This document shows, piece by piece, positions 27,171 to 35,778 of a stretch of DNA of 35,778 bases. The notes beneath the pieces were generated by a model. It was given only the letters and a program-made list of their open reading frames with translations. It searched no databases and was not told where the DNA came from. A program made the translations under genes and the position numbers. Source of the DNA: [Haemophilus] felis (GTDB lineage: Bacteria > Pseudomonadota > Gammaproteobacteria > Enterobacterales > Pasteurellaceae); the NCBI GenBank assembly GCA_002015125.1, contig MUYB01000033.1:1-35778 (forward strand). The letters are read 5' to 3'. Every line of letters starts with the position of its first letter. The stretch's first letter is position 1.

Positions 27171-28211
27171 TTACAACCCCAACTGTAACAAATTAAGCAT
27201 ACGCTTAACGTATTCTCCCGTTTCTAGTAATTGGCATAATTGCCCTATTGCCTGTTGATGATTTTTGGTTTGACTATGGGTGCACATAATGTCCTTTATC
27301 TGCTCTAACAGCCATTGATTGCTATCCAGTAATTCAATAAAAATACTTTCATCAAAATTACTATTTTGTAGACAGATACGATGCAATAGACTTTGATTTT
27401 CTTGGAAATAACTGTAAAGGTTAAAGAAAGCAGAAATACGAGCAACACAACGTGAGAAATCTGCACCTAAATAGGATTGACCTAAGCTGAAAGTATCTTC
27501 AATAAGATTTTGCTCAAACTGTAGCAAATGCTGTAAATATTTTGAATCGGTTGATATTTTTTGTAGTACAAATTCCCATTCAACAAGCCAATCAATTTCC
27601 TTGATCTCAAAATTAGCTAGCGCATACCCCCTTTGAGCTTTGCTTGCAGAACTTAGGCGAATAGCCTTTTCTAAAATAAGTCCCTTTACAAAAAATAATA
27701 AATCCTGAATTTTTCCTTGTTTAAGCTCAAACTCAACCTCACAAATAGCCTGTTTATTTTTTCCTGCTAAAATTTCACCTTGATCAAAAGCAACCTCAAT
27801 CACTGCACCGTTACCGCATTCCACTAACCAAAATTGGCGTTCGAAATCTGTACTAAAAATGATTTGAAAAGGCATAAATTGACTGAGTGAAATACCGCTT
27901 TGCTCCGCTAACGCGGCTAATTGTACTTCGCCAAAATCTGCGTTTTCTAGGCTCAAGTTATACTCAGGGCGAATATGTAATCCTCCTTTTACTTCCCCAT
28001 CTGTTTTTAGCGTCAAAGTAAAATTTTCATTTTCCTTTCTTACTCGTAAACCTATTTTACAAGCAGCAAGTTGTAGATTGGCATTGTCGTAATAACAATT
28101 CCCAAGAAAAACAGTTTTATGTTGCAAGATATGAAAATTTGTTAAAGATTGCGTCAAAAGCTCGACAAAATTTGGCGTAACAGCCAGTTTTAGTTCAATT
28201 TCAGGGGTCAT
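27171..28211 (-). CDS. ygiF: CYTH-domain inorganic triphosphatase, YgiF-like
   Basis: The 346-residue protein begins with the CYTH signature EIELK (MTPEIELKLAVTP). Further acidic and basic tunnel residues are seen in GLRVRKENENFTLTLKTDG, IRPEYNLSLE and AICEVEFELKQG. In E. coli, YgiF hydrolyses inorganic triphosphate in the cytoplasm. E. coli YgiF is longer (about 433 residues) with a C-terminal CHAD domain. Here the C-terminal half is helical (FSLGQSYLGADFSRCVARISAFF) and could be a shortened CHAD-like part. It is divergent from the phosphate uptake genes, a sensible neighbourhood for a polyphosphate-related enzyme. Confidence 0.82.
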   Translation of the reverse strand: MTPEIELKLAVTPNFVELLTQSLTNFHILQHKTVFLGNCYYDNANLQLAACKIGLRVRKENENFTLTLKTDGEVKGGLHIRPEYNLSLENADFGEVQLAALAEQSGISLSQFMPFQIIFSTDFERQFWLVECGNGAVIEVAFDQGEILAGKNKQAICEVEFELKQGKIQDLLFFVKGLILEKAIRLSSASKAQRGYALANFEIKEIDWLVEWEFVLQKISTDSKYLQHLLQFEQNLIEDTFSLGQSYLGADFSRCVARISAFFNLYSYFQENQSLLHRICLQNSNFDESIFIELLDSNQWLLEQIKDIMCTHSQTKNHQQAIGQLCQLLETGEYVKRMLNLLQLGL

Positions 28212-28371
28212 AAGAAATATTCACTTAGAATGAAAATAATAAATCATTAATTGATTTGAATTGGAGCATTATCCAATAAATCTCAACTTTTTTCGATTAA
28301 AAAAGTGAATTTTAACAGCACATAATGTAATATGCGCCTCGATATTTTCAACTTCTTGCAGGAATCATTTT

Positions 28372-29052
28372 ATGGCAATTAATAATATTCTTGGTTTATT
28401 CGCACAATCCCCCCTTAAACCACTACAAAAACACTCTCAAAAAGTCACAGAATGTTGCAATTTACTTGTTCCATTCTTTGAAGCAACCTTTACCAATGAA
28501 TGGGATAAGGCAGAAGAAGTACGCGCTCAAATCTCTGATTATGAAAGACGCGCAGATGCGTTAAAACGAGAAATTCGTTTGAAATTACCTCGTGGTTTAT
28601 TTATGCCTATTGACCGTACAGATCTTCTAGAATTAGTTACTCAACAAGATAAATTAGCCAACTACGCTAAAGATATTTCAGGACGAATGATTGGGCGACA
28701 ATTTGCTATTCCCCAAGAAATGCAGGCGGATTTTGAACGTTATTTAAAACGTTGTTTAGATGCAACTCTTCAGGCGAATCGAGTGATTGATGAAATTGAG
28801 CAGTTGCTTGAAACTGGCTTTAAGGGACGCGAAGTAGATCTTGTCAATCGAATGATCAATGAATTGGATAGCATCGAAGACGACACGGATCAAATGCAAA
28901 TTAAACTCCGCAAAATGCTTTTACAAATTGAAACTCGCTTTAATCCTATTGATGTGATGTTTTTATATAAAATTCTTGAATGGGTCGGCGTATTAGCGGA
29001 TCAAGCACAGCGTGTAGGTTCTCGCATTGAATTAATGCTAGCACGTTCGTAA
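28372..29052 (+). CDS. PhoU-like phosphate transport regulator (DUF47/TIGR00153)
   Basis: The 226-residue all-helical protein belongs to the DUF47 (YkaA/TIGR00153) group related to PhoU, normally encoded next to PiT phosphate transporters. Typical segments are FFEATFTNEWDKAEEVRAQISDYERRAD, the PRGLFMPIDRTDLLELVTQQD core, and the end ADQAQRVGSRIELML. It is thought to bind metal and modulate the transporter. It lies 30 bases upstream of pit on the same strand, so the two form an operon. AGGAATC before the ATG is a weak ribosome binding site. Confidence 0.9.
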   Translation: MAINNILGLFAQSPLKPLQKHSQKVTECCNLLVPFFEATFTNEWDKAEEVRAQISDYERRADALKREIRLKLPRGLFMPIDRTDLLELVTQQDKLANYAKDISGRMIGRQFAIPQEMQADFERYLKRCLDATLQANRVIDEIEQLLETGFKGREVDLVNRMINELDSIEDDTDQMQIKLRKMLLQIETRFNPIDVMFLYKILEWVGVLADQAQRVGSRIELMLARS

Positions 29053-29082
29053 TTTTCTTTATTCACATAAGGAGTTTTTATT

Positions 29083-30345
29083 ATGGAGTTATTAAATCAA
29101 TACGGTACCTTATTAGTCATTATTACCGCTCTTTTTGGTTTTTTTATGGCCTTTGGTATTGGTGCAAATGATGTATCAAACGCAATGGGGACATCGGTTG
29201 GTTCTGGCACAATTACCGCCAAACAAGCCATTATTATTGCCATGATTTTTGAGGCTGCAGGTGCATATTTAGCAGGCGGTGAAGTAACAGAAACAATAAA
29301 AAGTGGGATCATTGATCCTATGCAATTTGCTACCAGTCCCGATGTGTTAGTACTCGGTATGATGTCAGCTCTCTTCGCTTCAGGTATGTGGCTGTTAATT
29401 GCCTCTCGTATGGGGTGGCCAGTTTCTACCACCCATTCTATCATCGGCGCTGTTGTGGGATTTGCCTGTGTTACCGTCGGTAAAGAAGCTGTTGAATGGG
29501 GTATGATTAAAAGTATCGTAGGAAGTTGGTTTATTACGCCGATCATTTCTGGAATTATTGCCTACGCAATTTTCGCCAGTACACAAAAACTCATTTTTGA
29601 TACAGAGCATCCCTTAAAGAATGCACAAAAATATGGCCCATATTATATGGGAATCACCGCATTTATTCTTTGTATCGTTACCTTTACCAAAGGCTTGAAA
29701 CACATTGGCTTACATTTAAACAAAGGGGAAATTTTCTTAATTTCTCTTGCTATTGCGGTAATTTCTATTTTGGTCTGCTACTTCTATTTCCGCAGTCGTG
29801 GCTTTGTCAAAAAAATGCGCAGCGGTGTATTTGGTGGAGTAGAAAAAGTATTTAGTATTTTAATGTTGCTTACCGCCTGTGCAATGGCATTCGCACACGG
29901 CTCAAACGATGTGGCAAACGCCATCGGACCACTTTCTGCGGTGGTATCCATCGTAGAACATGGTGGACAAATTCTGCCGAAAACCGCTCTCGCTTGGTGG
30001 ATTTTACCTTTAGGCGCATTTGGTATCGTGGTTGGTCTTATTGTTATGGGTTATAAAGTAATGGCTACTATTGGTACTGGTATTACCGACCTAACCCCAA
30101 GTCGTGGTTTTGCCGCACAATTTGCAACGGCGTTAACCGTTGTGGTTGCTTCAGGAACAGGATTACCTATTTCTACCACACAAACTCTTGTAGGTGCGGT
30201 GTTAGGCGTTGGCTTTGCGCGTGGTATCGCCGCCCTCAATCTCAATGTTATCCGCAATATTATCGCCTCTTGGATCGTAACCTTACCCGCAGGCGCATTC
30301 TTTGCGATTATGATTTACTACATTCTTAGTTTAATTTTTCACTAA
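29083..30345 (+). CDS. pit: Low-affinity inorganic phosphate transporter, PiT family
   Basis: This 420-residue inner-membrane protein imports phosphate, probably as a metal-phosphate complex using the proton or cation gradient. The family's duplicated signature is present twice: GIGANDVSNAMGTSVGSGT near residue 24 and AHGSNDVANAIGPL near residue 272. Each half also has a P-x-S-T-T-x-T/H motif (WPVSTTHSIIGAVVG and LPISTTQTLVGAVLG). About ten membrane segments are visible. It has AAGGAG at a good distance and is cotranscribed with the PhoU-like gene. Confidence 0.94.
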   Translation: MELLNQYGTLLVIITALFGFFMAFGIGANDVSNAMGTSVGSGTITAKQAIIIAMIFEAAGAYLAGGEVTETIKSGIIDPMQFATSPDVLVLGMMSALFASGMWLLIASRMGWPVSTTHSIIGAVVGFACVTVGKEAVEWGMIKSIVGSWFITPIISGIIAYAIFASTQKLIFDTEHPLKNAQKYGPYYMGITAFILCIVTFTKGLKHIGLHLNKGEIFLISLAIAVISILVCYFYFRSRGFVKKMRSGVFGGVEKVFSILMLLTACAMAFAHGSNDVANAIGPLSAVVSIVEHGGQILPKTALAWWILPLGAFGIVVGLIVMGYKVMATIGTGITDLTPSRGFAAQFATALTVVVASGTGLPISTTQTLVGAVLGVGFARGIAALNLNVIRNIIASWIVTLPAGAFFAIMIYYILSLIFH

Positions 30346-30360
30346 TCTTACTTTAATGAT

Positions 30361-30395
30361 TTAAGCGCGATAACTCATCAGTTAATCGCGCTTAA
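30361..30395 (+). other. Hairpin between pit and ygiM
   Basis: A perfect 11-bp stem TTAAGCGCGAT / ATCGCGCTTAA with a 13-base loop lies 16 bases past the pit stop. No T run follows (CAGGATCTTG), so it is not a clear terminator. It ends 15 bases before the ygiM start and could overlap its ribosome binding site (CAGGA). Confidence 0.6.
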
Positions 30396-30410
30396 CAGGA
30401 TCTTGTTGCT

Positions 30411-31025
30411 ATGAATAAATTTATTCGTTTTTTTTTGGTTGGTTTAATTATTTCCTCCCCTATTTATTCTGTTCAAGCAGAAACCAAATACGTTACGGAA
30501 AACTTAAGCACCTTTTTGCGTAAAGGCGCGGGGGATCAATATAAAATTGCAGGCGCTATTCGTGCAGGTGAAGCCGTAAATGTATTAGAAAAAAGAGAGA
30601 AATATAGCTTAGTACGCGATAGCAGAAACCGCGAAGCTTGGATTCTGAATAGCGAATTAAGTGCTACACCAAGTAGCAAAGAAGAAAATCCAAAGTTAAA
30701 AATGCAAATTCAAGAACTTACATTAAAGCTCAACCGTTTAGATAATGATTGGCAACAGCGTACAGCAGAAATACAACGTCGAGCCACTCAAGCGGAGCAA
30801 CAAAGCAGCCAATTATTAGAACAAAATTCCCAATTGAAACGAGAATTAGAAATCGCTCACAATAAAAATCGAGATTTGGAAGCGATGCTTGATGCAGGTA
30901 AGCGTGAAATCGCGATTCAATGGTTTATTTATGGTGGTTCGGTATTAGGTGTTGGATTATTGTTAGGCTTGTTCTTACCTATTCTAATTCCTCAACGTCG
31001 TCGCAAAACCACATCTCGTTGGTAA
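30411..31025 (+). CDS. ygiM: SH3-domain membrane protein, YgiM-like
   Basis: The 204-residue protein has a signal peptide (MNKFIRFFLVGLIISSPIYSVQA). A bacterial SH3 domain covers about residues 25-85 (YVTENLSTFLRKGAGDQYKI, AWILNSELS). A coiled coil of about 70 residues follows, rich in Gln and Glu (RRATQAEQQSSQLLEQNSQL in part). A C-terminal membrane anchor covers about residues 170-195 (YGGSVLGVGLLLGLFLPILI). This is the TIGR04211 (YgiM) arrangement. The domain is probably periplasmic, and the role is unknown. In E. coli the ygiM-cca order is the same. Confidence 0.9.
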   Translation: MNKFIRFFLVGLIISSPIYSVQAETKYVTENLSTFLRKGAGDQYKIAGAIRAGEAVNVLEKREKYSLVRDSRNREAWILNSELSATPSSKEENPKLKMQIQELTLKLNRLDNDWQQRTAEIQRRATQAEQQSSQLLEQNSQLKRELEIAHNKNRDLEAMLDAGKREIAIQWFIYGGSVLGVGLLLGLFLPILIPQRRRKTTSRW

Positions 31026-31037
31026 CACAAACGAAAT

Positions 31038-32315
31038 ATGAAGGATTCTTTTCAAATTTATTTGGTGGGTGGCGCAGTGCGAGATAAACTGCTTAATCTC
31101 CCTACACAAGATCGTGATTGGCTTGTCGTCGGCGCTACCCCAAAAGATTTGCTAGAACAAGGATATCAACAAGTTGGCAAAGATTTCCCAGTTTTTCTCC
31201 ACCCTCAAACCAAAGAAGAATATGCCTTAGCACGTACAGAAAAAAAAGCGGGTTCAGGTTATACAGGATTTATTTGCGATTTCTCTCCCCATATTTCTCT
31301 GGAACAAGATTTAATCCGCAGAGATTTAACCATTAACGCCATTGCTCAGGATAAAAACGGAAACCTTTATGATCCTTATGGTGGAATTCAAGACATCCAA
31401 AATCGTCAATTACGCCACATTTCCCCCGCTTTTGCAGAAGATCCCTTACGAGTCCTACGCGTCGCGCGTTTTGCCGCACGATTCCACTATTTAGGCTTTT
31501 CTATCGCCGATGATACTCTAAAATTAATGAGGCAATTAGTTCAGCAAGGTGAACTTGCTCATCTTACCGCCGAACGAGTTTGGCTCGAAACCGAAAAAGC
31601 ATTACAAGAGAAAAATCCAGAAATTTATTTTCAGGTTTTGCGGAAGGTAGGCGGACTAAAAATCCTTTTCCCTGAATTAGAAAGGCTACAAGGTGTGCCG
31701 AATCCGATAAAGCATCACCCTGAAAAAGATAGCTTTTTACACAGCATGCTGGTATTACAACAAGCGGTTTTACTCACAGAACAACATTCTGCGGCCGATA
31801 AGATCCATCTGCGTTTTGCAGCCATTTGCCACGATTTAGGCAAAGCCTTAACACCGAAAGAGATTCTTCCTCATCATTATGGACACGAAGCAGCGGGTAT
31901 AGCGCCGATTCGCCAAATTGCTAAACGTTTTAAATTGCCTCATTCTGTACAAGATTTTGCGGAACTTTGTTGTCTGTATCATACTCATTGCCATAAAGCT
32001 TTCGAACTGCGCCCTGAAACTATTATAAAATTATTCAATAGTTTTGATGTATGGCGTAAACCGCATCGCTTTGCAGACTTTTTATTACTTTGTTTGGCTG
32101 ATAGCCGTGGACGAAAAGGATTTGAACAAGTCGATTATCCACAAAAAAACTACCTTTGGGCATTATACGAAACTGCTCAACAAATTGATGTGCAGCAGAT
32201 CATTGCTGAAGGCTTTGAAAAACAAGGGATTCGCGACGAATTAAACAAGCGCCGAATATTTGCGGTAAAAGGTCGCAAAATGGAAATACTCCCACACTTT
32301 ACTAAGCAAGATTAA
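31038..32315 (+). CDS. cca: Multifunctional CCA-adding enzyme / HD phosphohydrolase
   Basis: Cca adds or repairs the CCA tail of tRNAs. The 425-residue protein has the class II nucleotidyltransferase head with [15 protein letters not shown], the metal-binding acidic pair in [13 protein letters not shown], and [10 protein letters not shown]. The neck has [16 protein letters not shown]. The C-terminal half is an HD domain ([23 protein letters not shown]) with 2',3'-cyclic phosphodiesterase and phosphatase activity in E. coli. It starts 12 bases after ygiM, so the two are probably cotranscribed. The length is slightly above the E. coli 412. Confidence 0.95.
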   Translation: MKDSFQIYLVGGAVRDKLLNLPTQDRDWLVVGATPKDLLEQGYQQVGKDFPVFLHPQTKEEYALARTEKKAGSGYTGFICDFSPHISLEQDLIRRDLTINAIAQDKNGNLYDPYGGIQDIQNRQLRHISPAFAEDPLRVLRVARFAARFHYLGFSIADDTLKLMRQLVQQGELAHLTAERVWLETEKALQEKNPEIYFQVLRKVGGLKILFPELERLQGVPNPIKHHPEKDSFLHSMLVLQQAVLLTEQHSAADKIHLRFAAICHDLGKALTPKEILPHHYGHEAAGIAPIRQIAKRFKLPHSVQDFAELCCLYHTHCHKAFELRPETIIKLFNSFDVWRKPHRFADFLLLCLADSRGRKGFEQVDYPQKNYLWALYETAQQIDVQQIIAEGFEKQGIRDELNKRRIFAVKGRKMEILPHFTKQD

Positions 32316-32355
32316 CCCCTTAGAATGGCGCCGTTTTTGATTACCAATAAAGACT

Positions 32356-32976
32356 ATGAACACCTATTTATCTCGTATTTTCCCTTTCGTAATATCGCTA
32401 TTAATTAGCGCCTGTTCTCTGAATATAGAAGCACCTACCGAACAAACTTACTTATCCACTTCAGATGCAATTTGGCAACAGCATTTACAAAAAGTAAAAC
32501 AGCTCAAATCCTATGAAGTGAAAGGACAAATTGGTTATATTGCTAAAGATAAACGATTTTCTAGTCGCTTTCACTGGCACTACACAGACGCTAACAACTA
32601 TTCTCTTACACTCTACTCAAATATCAGTACCCAAGCACTGGTACTAAGTAAGCAACAAAACCAACTACAAATTAGTGATCAAAATGACAAGCAATATAGC
32701 CAAGAAGAAATTGACAACCTTTTACGCACTACCGTCGGTACGCAATTCCCTCTTGAACAGTTTGGCCTTTGGTTGAAAGGGCAACCTGACGAGAATCGAG
32801 ATTACAAAGTAGGTGAAAATCATTTACTTGCTCATTTTGCCTACCCGCTAAAAAACACAATCTGGACGGCTGATTACATCAATTTTCATCAAATGCCACT
32901 TCCATTACCGAAAGACATTTTATTAAAAAGCCACACACAAACCCTAAAAATTCGCTCCGAAGAATGGAAATACTAA
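32356..32976 (+). CDS. lolB: Outer-membrane lipoprotein receptor LolB
   Basis: LolB receives lipoproteins from LolA and inserts them in the outer membrane, and is itself a lipoprotein. The 206-residue protein has a lipobox LISAC with lipidated Cys20. Family segments are [24 protein letters not shown] and the later [15 protein letters not shown]. It is followed by ispE with a one-base overlap, as in E. coli and relatives, where lolB-ispE-prs is a conserved order. Confidence 0.94.
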   Translation: MNTYLSRIFPFVISLLISACSLNIEAPTEQTYLSTSDAIWQQHLQKVKQLKSYEVKGQIGYIAKDKRFSSRFHWHYTDANNYSLTLYSNISTQALVLSKQQNQLQISDQNDKQYSQEEIDNLLRTTVGTQFPLEQFGLWLKGQPDENRDYKVGENHLLAHFAYPLKNTIWTADYINFHQMPLPLPKDILLKSHTQTLKIRSEEWKY

Positions 32977-33854
32977 TGCAGCGCTATCATTTTTCTCATC
33001 AACTTAACCAACTAGCAGGAACCCATCGTTATCCTAGCCCAGCAAAACTCAATTTATTCTTATACATCAATGGCAAGCGCAACGATGGTTACCACGAATT
33101 ACAAACCTTATTTCAATTTGTAGATTTTGGTGACTGGTTAGATATTCAAATTCGTCCCGATAATCACATTCATTTAATTAACAACCTTCCTAATCTGGAA
33201 GAAAAAGATAACCTGATCTATCGTGCGGCTAATTTGTTACAACAACACACAAATTGTAAGCTAGGTGCAAATATCTTTTTAGATAAAATCCTCCCAATGG
33301 GCGGCGGTATCGGTGGAGGTTCATCAAATGCGGCAACAACTCTTGTTGTACTCAATCATCTTTGGCAAACAGGCTTATCAATACCTGAACTCGCAAAACT
33401 TGGCTTAACATTGGGCGCTGATGTACCTATTTTCGTGCATGGACAATCTGCTTTTGCAGAAGGTGTAGGGGAAAAAATCACCTATTGCCAACCGGAAGAA
33501 AAATGGTACATCGTACTCAAACCAGATGTGTCTATCTCTACCGCTTTGATATTTTCCGATCCTCATTTAACGCGCAATACAGCTAAAAAATCATTAGAAG
33601 AATGTTTACAACAGAAATATGAAAACGATTGCGAAAAAATTGTGCTAGATCATTATCCTGAGGTTGAAGAAATACTCCACTGGTTGTTAAAATATGCACC
33701 CGCAAGGCTGACTGGAACCGGTGCCTGCATCTTCGCAGAATTTGATAATGAACAAGCCGCACAAGCCGTCTTTCAAGCAAAACCGCCACATTATTGGGGT
33801 TTTGTGGCAAAAGGATTAAATCAATCACCATTACATCAACTACTTCATCTCTGA
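32976..33854 (+). CDS. ispE: 4-diphosphocytidyl-2-C-methyl-D-erythritol kinase IspE
   Basis: IspE is the GHMP kinase of the MEP pathway to isoprenoid precursors. I chose the ATG at 32976, which overlaps the lolB stop (TAATG) and has GGAAA five bases upstream. This gives 292 residues; an in-frame ATG at 32964 would add four. Family features are [27 protein letters not shown], the ATP loop [27 protein letters not shown] and the C-terminal [14 protein letters not shown]. All catalytic segments are intact. Confidence 0.95.
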   Translation: MQRYHFSHQLNQLAGTHRYPSPAKLNLFLYINGKRNDGYHELQTLFQFVDFGDWLDIQIRPDNHIHLINNLPNLEEKDNLIYRAANLLQQHTNCKLGANIFLDKILPMGGGIGGGSSNAATTLVVLNHLWQTGLSIPELAKLGLTLGADVPIFVHGQSAFAEGVGEKITYCQPEEKWYIVLKPDVSISTALIFSDPHLTRNTAKKSLEECLQQKYENDCEKIVLDHYPEVEEILHWLLKYAPARLTGTGACIFAEFDNEQAAQAVFQAKPPHYWGFVAKGLNQSPLHQLLHL

Positions 33855-33908
33855 TGTTAATGCGAAACCAAATTTTTTAATCATTCAAAACCTGAGGTCT
33901 AATACACA

Positions 33909-34859
33909 ATGCCTGACATAAAAATCTTTACTGGTAATGCTACGCCAGAACTCGCAAAAAGAATTTCTGAACGCTTATATACATCCCTTGGTGATGCAAC
34001 TGTTGGCCGCTTTAGCGACGGTGAAATTCAAGTGCAAATTAATGAAAATGTGCGTGGTAGTGATGTGTTCATTATCCAATCCACTTGTGCGCCAACCAAT
34101 GACAACCTAATGGAATTAATCGTTATGGTAGATGCTTTACGTCGTGCATCTGCAGGACGTATCACTGCTGTTATTCCTTACTTTGGTTACGCTCGTCAAG
34201 ACCGTCGCGTACGCTCTGCTCGTGTTCCAATCACCGCTAAAGTCGTCGCAGACTTCCTTTCTAGCGTCGGCGTTGACCGTGTTTTAACTTGCGACCTACA
34301 CGCAGAACAAATTCAAGGTTTCTTTGATGTGCCAGTAGATAACGTCTTCGGTTCACCAGTTTTAATTCACGATATGTTGAAAAAAACAGACTTGGAAAAC
34401 CCGATGGTAGTTTCGCCAGATATCGGCGGTGTTGTGCGTGCCAGAGCTATTGCAAAATTACTTAACGATGCAGATATGGCAATTATCGACAAACGCCGTC
34501 CACGCGCGAATGTCTCTCAAGTAATGCATATTATCGGTGATGTTTCAGGTCGTGATTGTATTCTTGTTGACGATATGATCGACACTGGCGGTACGTTATG
34601 TAAAGCCGCTGAAGCTTTAAAAGAACGTGGCGCAAAACGCGTATTTGCTTATGCTACACACGCGGTATTCTCGGGTGCTGCTGCTAAAAATATCGCAAGT
34701 GATGCCTTAGACGAGGTTGTTGTAACGGACACTATTCCGCTAACTCCAGAAATTAAAGCGCTCCAAAAAGTGCGTATTCTTACCTTATCAGGAATGCTTG
34801 CAGAAGCCATTCGTCGTATTAGCAACGAAGAATCTATTTCTGCTATGTTCGCTAATTAA
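33909..34859 (+). CDS. prs: Ribose-phosphate pyrophosphokinase Prs
   Basis: Prs makes PRPP from ribose 5-phosphate and ATP, feeding purine, pyrimidine, His, Trp and NAD synthesis. At 316 residues it starts [20 protein letters not shown]. It carries the ATP-site segment [19 protein letters not shown], the flexible-loop [10 protein letters not shown] and the PRPP-binding [15 protein letters not shown]. The 54-base gap after ispE may hold its own promoter. An IS-end remnant begins two bases after the stop, and the terminator lies about 90 bases further on. Confidence 0.97.
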   Translation: MPDIKIFTGNATPELAKRISERLYTSLGDATVGRFSDGEIQVQINENVRGSDVFIIQSTCAPTNDNLMELIVMVDALRRASAGRITAVIPYFGYARQDRRVRSARVPITAKVVADFLSSVGVDRVLTCDLHAEQIQGFFDVPVDNVFGSPVLIHDMLKKTDLENPMVVSPDIGGVVRARAIAKLLNDADMAIIDKRRPRANVSQVMHIIGDVSGRDCILVDDMIDTGGTLCKAAEALKERGAKRVFAYATHAVFSGAAAKNIASDALDEVVVTDTIPLTPEIKALQKVRILTLSGMLAEAIRRISNEESISAMFAN

Positions 34860-34861
34860 GA

Positions 34862-34883
34862 GGTGTAATGGACAAAAATGTGG
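34862..34883 (+). repeat. Solo insertion-sequence end remnant after prs
   Basis: GGTGTAATGGACAAAAATGTGG matches, in opposite orientation, the IS end at 475 over 22 bases and then diverges. It starts two bases after the prs stop codon. No transposase follows directly. Confidence 0.65.
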
Positions 34884-34947
34884 AATTTTTCGGTATTATG
34901 TAGCAGTTGCACAAAGCCAAAAAAATCAAACAGTTAATCTCCAAAAG

Positions 34948-34982
34948 AAAGCCTTTGGCTCAATAAAGCTAAAGGCTTTTTA
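34948..34982 (+). terminator. Terminator of prs
   Basis: The stem AAAGCCTTTGGCT / AGCTAAAGGCTTT has one G-U pair, a 6-base loop and a trailing TTTTTAAT. It lies about 90 bases past the prs stop, beyond the IS remnant. Confidence 0.85.
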
Positions 34983-35162
34983 ATTCACAGTAAATCTTCC
35001 ATTACAAGTAGATAGGCGATATTTACTCTTGCGGTAAGAGATATTTTTTATGCATGCGAAGCATTGTGGGAGATTTTATACATATTCCGTATAAAGCAAA
35101 GCCACCATAAACATTTTAAATTACCCATAAGATATTTGGGTAAGGTGTACATTGGTTTTTGT

Positions 35163-35453
35163 TTATGCTGCATTCATGTAGTGTAAGTCGTTTGAAGCGG
35201 TTAGACTTGCTAAGCCAAACAATGCTTCAGCTTTTTTATTGCCTTGCCAGTAACCTGTAAAATCTCGTGAAGGTAAGGTGTTTAAGCAAAATTTTAGTAA
35301 TTGCTCAAATTTCTCTTTGACACTTTTTCTGCGGTTATCTTCTCGCCATACAATTTCATTTGCATAGAACATCAGATATTTATTGTTCATCTTGTGATAG
35401 ACACCTGTAATTGCTCGCCGTAGTCGTGCAAAAAAGGATTCAGCAAGATTATT
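35163..35453 (-). pseudogene. IS1595-family transposase, C-terminal fragment, disrupted
   Basis: From 35453 down to 35163 the minus strand encodes NNLAESFFARLRRAITG, then YHKMNNKYLMFYANEIVWRE and DNRR, and ends with YWQGNKKAEALFGLASL. This is the C-terminal third of an IS1595-type transposase with the catalytic Asn/Glu region (NNLAESFF). Upstream of the first AAT the sequence switches to the end of another IS at 35454. The open frame continues ten codons into that IS (ATG at 35483), which is a chance fusion. The N-terminal two thirds, with the zinc and first catalytic residues, must be outside the window or lost. It is inactive. Confidence 0.8.
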
Positions 35454-35778
35454 GGTGTAATGGACAAAATAGTTGCTGAACAACCCATTACACGTTCAAG
35501 TGGACAAAATAGTTGCTAATAATATTTTTCAAGGTTGTTAGCAACTTTTCTTATTCAAAAAATCCTTTATAAACACAACCTTACGCTTCTTGCTTAATCC
35601 ATTATGATTTATTAACTTCCGTTTAAGTTCACTAAATAAACCTTCAATCCTATTTGTCGTTTTTTCTATATTCAATTCAAAATGTTTTTCAAAGGTAAAT
35701 AAATATTTTTCGTAATATTTTAAGCTAGCCAAAGCCCCTCTTAAGCCTTTATGTTTATAAGGAAAATACCCACTCTCA
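35454..35778 (-). mobile_element. IS256-type insertion sequence, 3' end (runs off right edge)
   Basis: The end starts at 35454 with GGTGTAATGGACAAAA, and the C-terminal part of a transposase follows on the minus strand. It is inserted in the IS1595-type transposase. The first 65 bases are irregular, with a direct repeat TGGACAAAATAGTTGCT at 35461-35477 and 35501-35517. They also include an inverted copy CCATTACAC at 35485-35493. Confidence 0.75.
35538..35778 (-). CDS. IS256-family transposase, zinc-ribbon variant, C-terminal part (partial)
   Basis: Seventy-nine codons are open from the right edge to the stop at 35538, beginning ESGYFPYKHKGLRGALASLKYY. The stretch TTNRIEGLFSELKRKLINHN holds the conserved Asn and catalytic Glu region of this transposase group, and the end KVVFIKDFLNKKSC is the usual terminus. 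The N-terminal part is outside the window. The TTG at 35730-35732 is an internal codon, not a start, because the frame stays open above it and matches the family. It probably belongs to the same family as the N-terminal fragment at 1-436; whether they are identical copies cannot be seen. Confidence 0.75.
   Translation of the reverse strand, partial: ESGYFPYKHKGLRGALASLKYYEKYLFTFEKHFELNIEKTTNRIEGLFSELKRKLINHNGLSKKRKVVFIKDFLNKKSC

Larger units (their letters stand above)
34860..35162. other. Gene-free region between prs and IS fragments
   Basis: These 303 bases hold the IS-end remnant, the prs terminator and about 180 bases of AT-rich sequence. That last part probably includes the 3' end of the IS1595-type element. 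I see no gene. Confidence 0.55.

Noticed and set aside
28286..28307. A/T-only hairpin upstream of the PhoU-like gene
   Set aside because: ACTTTTTT / AAAAAAGT pairing is expected by chance in this AT-rich divergent promoter region, and there is no gene end for it to terminate.
34798..34983. 61-codon plus-strand frame overlapping the end of prs
   Set aside because: It is an out-of-frame shadow of prs running through the IS remnant and the terminator.
35163..35483. Complete 106-residue gene reading out of the IS1595-type fragment
   Set aside because: Its first ten codons come from the neighbouring IS end, and the rest is only the C-terminal third of a transposase, so it is a chance fusion.
1..35778. 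CRISPR arrays, tRNA or rRNA genes
   Set aside because: No regularly spaced repeats, tRNA cloverleaf signatures or rRNA segments were recognised on either strand.

Overview
The window is AT-rich bacterial DNA from a member of the Pasteurellaceae, in the Haemophilus/Aggregatibacter/Pasteurella group. Three things support this. The hin-type DNA uptake signal sequence AAGTGCGGT occurs at least eight times, twice as inverted pairs placed as terminators. The protein set is typical of the family. The gene order cmk-rpsA-ihfB-lapA-lapB-pyrF-yciH is the classic gammaproteobacterial cluster. A complete mannitol PTS operon argues against a typical H. influenzae, which does not normally ferment mannitol; the species cannot be fixed from sequence reading alone.

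Layout. Positions 1-475 are the 5' end of an IS256-type (zinc-ribbon variant) insertion sequence running off the left edge. It has cut into a small gene that follows an ECF sigma factor/zinc anti-sigma pair (554-1291). Then come smpB (minus) and ubiD (plus); ubiD converges on orphan potD, followed by arcA, the alternative ribosomal proteins L36 and L31 (rpmJ2, rpmE2), dsbD (plus), tilS and pdxY. The block 10303-15710 (minus) is the conserved yciH-pyrF-lapB-lapA-ihfB-rpsA-cmk cluster, linking translation, DNA bending, pyrimidine supply and LPS control. Two small uncharacterised envelope genes follow (15847-16601). Next is the pyruvate dehydrogenase operon aceE-aceF-lpdA (16960-23098, minus), and upstream of it the mannitol operon mtlA-mtlD-mtlR (23396-26967, minus), preceded by three perfect CRP sites. 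After ygiF (minus) the strand switches to a plus-strand run: PhoU-like/PiT phosphate uptake, ygiM, cca, lolB, ispE and prs (28372-34859).

The right end (34862-35778) is a patchwork of insertion-sequence fragments. It contains a 22-bp IS-end remnant directly after the prs stop, a C-terminal fragment of an IS1595-family transposase, and, inserted in that fragment, the 3' end of an IS256-type element of apparently the same family as the one at the left edge. Both window edges therefore lie inside this kind of element, which fits a contig bounded by a repeated IS.

Most of the window is ordinary core genome. The parts worth a second look are the IS-interrupted ECF sigma operon, the terminator hairpin squeezed against the potD start codon, the triple CRP array at mtl, uptake signal sequences reused as terminators and as AceF linker codons, the nested IS junction, and a small cysteine-rich lipoprotein of unknown function. 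I found no convincing previously undescribed system, and no CRISPR array, tRNA or rRNA.
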